Assembly: GCA_022848825.1 (NCBI GenBank)
Contig: JAJISH010000077.1
Location: 1 to 7,228, forward strand
DNA: 7,228 nucleotides
Reading direction: 5' to 3'
Source of the DNA: Thermoplasmatota archaeon
GTDB lineage: Archaea; Thermoplasmatota; Thermoplasmata; RBG-16-68-12; JAGMCJ01
The position numbers were made by a program, and so were the translations under genes. Under the pieces are notes generated by a model. It saw only the letters and a list, made by a program, of their open reading frames with translations, was not told the DNA's origin and did no database searches. Below are positions 5,733 to 7,228 of the stretch, one piece after another (position 1 is the stretch's first letter; each line of letters starts with the position of its first letter).

Positions 5733-7228
5733 GTGGGCACTTGGAAGGTCCGTTTTAGGCTGCAGGTCTGGCTCGCCGTAGCTCTCTTTCTCTCCTCAGC
5801 GATTCTCATCATATCGCCTATTGCGAAGGCAGACACCTGGACGGAGGCGACTCACGCGGACTTCATAGATGGCACTGTCTTCACTGGAACGGAGGTCGTG
5901 GGGATTGGGCCCGATGCCTCGGTTCAGATCGTTCGGACCCACGATGACTGGATCAACATGACGCCCGAGCGGATGCCTGAGCCCAGGGACGGCTACGGTC
6001 TAGCTTATGACAAGGAGAATCAGGTCATGGTGCTCTTCGGAGGTTACGTCCCAGGTGTGGGCTACTCGAACGAGACCTGGGAGTACGACTTCGGGGGCAA
6101 CAACTGGACGAGGGTCGAAACGAATGGAACCCCTCCTGCGCGCAGTCTCCACGGGATGGCCTATGACATCATGGATGGGGTAACGGTCCTCTTTGGCGGG
6201 TATGCTGATGCAGGATTCCTCGATGACACATGGGAATACCATGCCTCCAATCACATGTGGATGGAGATCATCACGACACCGCACCCTAGTTTCATGACCA
6301 GTTCGCCGATGGTGTTCGATGGAACTGGTCAAAGGATCATAATGGTTGGCCAGGAAGTAGGGACTTCGGACTTCCAGACATGGAGATATAGTGCCTTCCA
6401 GCACACGTGGTCCGAACTCCACCCCACTGTGGAACCTCCTTCGCGGTCTGGTCATGCTCTGGCCTATGACCAGAAGGGTGGGAGGGTAGTCCTCTTCGGT
6501 GGAGCGATCGGCATGAGCTTTCAGGGAGACACGTGGGAGTACGATCCTTTCAACAACATGTGGGTCCAAACGATGCAGACAGGACCATCGCCCAGGATGA
6601 GTGCAGCAATGGAATACCTCCCCTTCTGGGAAGGTCTCATACTCTTTGGCGGGCTCACGAGCAGCGGGTTCGAGAATGAGACTTGGCTGTACACGTCCTT
6701 CGGTGCGCCCCAGTGGGAAAGCCTGTTCACGACCGTCGCGCCCGAGGGGAGACGCTTCATCGAGATGGAGTACGACTACCGCAGTGACATGATCCTGTTG
6801 TTCAGTGGCGAGAAGAACAGCAATTGGTTCAACGACACATGGCTCTTCGGGCCGAACTACATACCCGAGGGAAGGTATGTCTCATCTCTGTACGATTCCG
6901 GGTCCGCGGATACGGACTGGTCCGCAATCTGGTGGAACCAGACGATTGCGGCGAGACCGAAGCACACCAAGATACTCTTGCAGCTGGCCGCAAGCAACTT
7001 CTCATTTGGACCCTTCAGCTTTGGCGGACCAGACGGATCTCCTGACACCTACTATGAGCTGGGCGAAGGGGAGTTTATTTGGGACGGATTGCACGGTCGC
7101 TTTCTGAAATACATGGCAGTTCTTCAAACGTACCGTGGAATCGAAACGCCTGAACTGCAAGATATCACAATCACATACGACCAAGTTCATGTTCCACCGA
7201 AGATTCTGAGAACTGTTCCGCAACACGC
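5733..7228 (+). CDS. Secreted kelch-propeller protein, 3' end beyond window
   Basis: At least 498 codons, with no stop before the window ends. GTG start after GGAGGAGGAG. Residues 1-33 are a clear signal peptide (WKVRFR, a hydrophobic core, then AKA|D), so the protein is exported. About 87-370 hold six kelch blades: LFGG-type strands begin at residues 101, 153, 203 (degenerate MVGQ), 254, 304 and 356 (LFSG), each followed by a D/E-TW-x-Y/F strand such as NETWEY or GDTWEYD. Residues 380-483 (GRYVSSLYDSGS ... DITITYD) resemble a beta-sandwich module common in archaeal secreted proteins. The stretch at 43-68 (DFIDGTVFTGTEV ... SVQIV) looks like the opening strands of the same module, as if the propeller were inserted into it. 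Kelch propellers usually bind proteins or glycans; no enzyme can be assigned. It is transcribed divergently from the giant BNR/vWA gene. Confidence 0.88.
   Translation, partial: MGTWKVRFRLQVWLAVALFLSSAILIISPIAKADTWTEATHADFIDGTVFTGTEVVGIGPDASVQIVRTHDDWINMTPERMPEPRDGYGLAYDKENQVMVLFGGYVPGVGYSNETWEYDFGGNNWTRVETNGTPPARSLHGMAYDIMDGVTVLFGGYADAGFLDDTWEYHASNHMWMEIITTPHPSFMTSSPMVFDGTGQRIIMVGQEVGTSDFQTWRYSAFQHTWSELHPTVEPPSRSGHALAYDQKGGRVVLFGGAIGMSFQGDTWEYDPFNNMWVQTMQTGPSPRMSAAMEYLPFWEGLILFGGLTSSGFENETWLYTSFGAPQWESLFTTVAPEGRRFIEMEYDYRSDMILLFSGEKNSNWFNDTWLFGPNYIPEGRYVSSLYDSGSADTDWSAIWWNQTIAARPKHTKILLQLAASNFSFGPFSFGGPDGSPDTYYELGEGEFIWDGLHGRFLKYMAVLQTYRGIETPELQDITITYDQVHVPPKILRTVPQH
6000..6850 (+). repeat. 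Six kelch repeats
   Basis: Repeat units of about 50-52 residues. Each has an A/E-Y-D strand, an LFGG strand and a TW-x-Y strand ending with a W near the next unit. Five are well preserved. The third has lost LFGG (it reads IIMVGQE) but keeps FQTWRY and HTWSEL. The count fits a closed six-bladed propeller. Confidence 0.8.

Noticed and set aside
6000..6569. Minus-strand open frame of 189 codons
   Set aside because: It mirrors the kelch repeats, so its own periodicity is an echo of the real coding strand.

Overview
The window looks archaeal, most likely a Thermoplasmatota-type euryarchaeon, though the lineage is an inference. The reasons are the promoter architecture (purine-rich BRE followed by an AT-rich TATA box about 25 nt ahead of a probable transcription start), GGAGG-type Shine-Dalgarno sites close to the start codons, a stand-alone Lrp/AsnC effector-binding (RAM) protein with no DNA-binding domain, and very large mosaic secreted proteins built from propellers, lamin-tail domains and a tandem C-terminal 'GWNLVSFP' module. 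There is no rRNA, tRNA, CRISPR array, transposase or other sign of a mobile element.

Layout. Positions 1-286 are mostly non-coding upstream sequence, ending in a perfect inverted repeat, a TATA-like box and a Shine-Dalgarno site for the first gene. Positions 287-781 (+) encode a 164-residue tandem RAM-domain protein. Positions 782-891 are a short convergent spacer with a 9-bp perfect stem and a T-rich run. Positions 892-5208 (-) encode a giant exported protein of about 1438 residues: signal peptide, six Asp-box (BNR) blades, two lamin-tail-like domains, a NEW3/CARDB-like beta domain, a von Willebrand A domain with a complete MIDAS, a fibronectin III domain and two C-terminal repeat lobes. Positions 5209-5732 are a long divergent spacer with a clear TATA box for the minus-strand gene, a weaker promoter for the plus-strand gene, and three good predicted hairpins between them. 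Positions 5733-7228 (+, running off the window) encode an exported kelch protein whose six-bladed propeller appears to be inserted inside a beta-sandwich module.

How the parts may work together. The two exported proteins are transcribed head to head. Both carry six-bladed propellers fused to binding-type beta domains, so a shared role at the cell surface (adhesion, glycan or protein recognition, or matrix assembly) is plausible but not shown. The RAM protein converges on the giant gene from the other side. It is cytoplasmic and probably senses an amino acid or small metabolite, and nothing in the sequence ties it to the surface proteins. I see no defence or mobile system here. The most unusual items are the propeller-in-sandwich architecture, the giant vWA/BNR mosaic and the structured divergent spacer.
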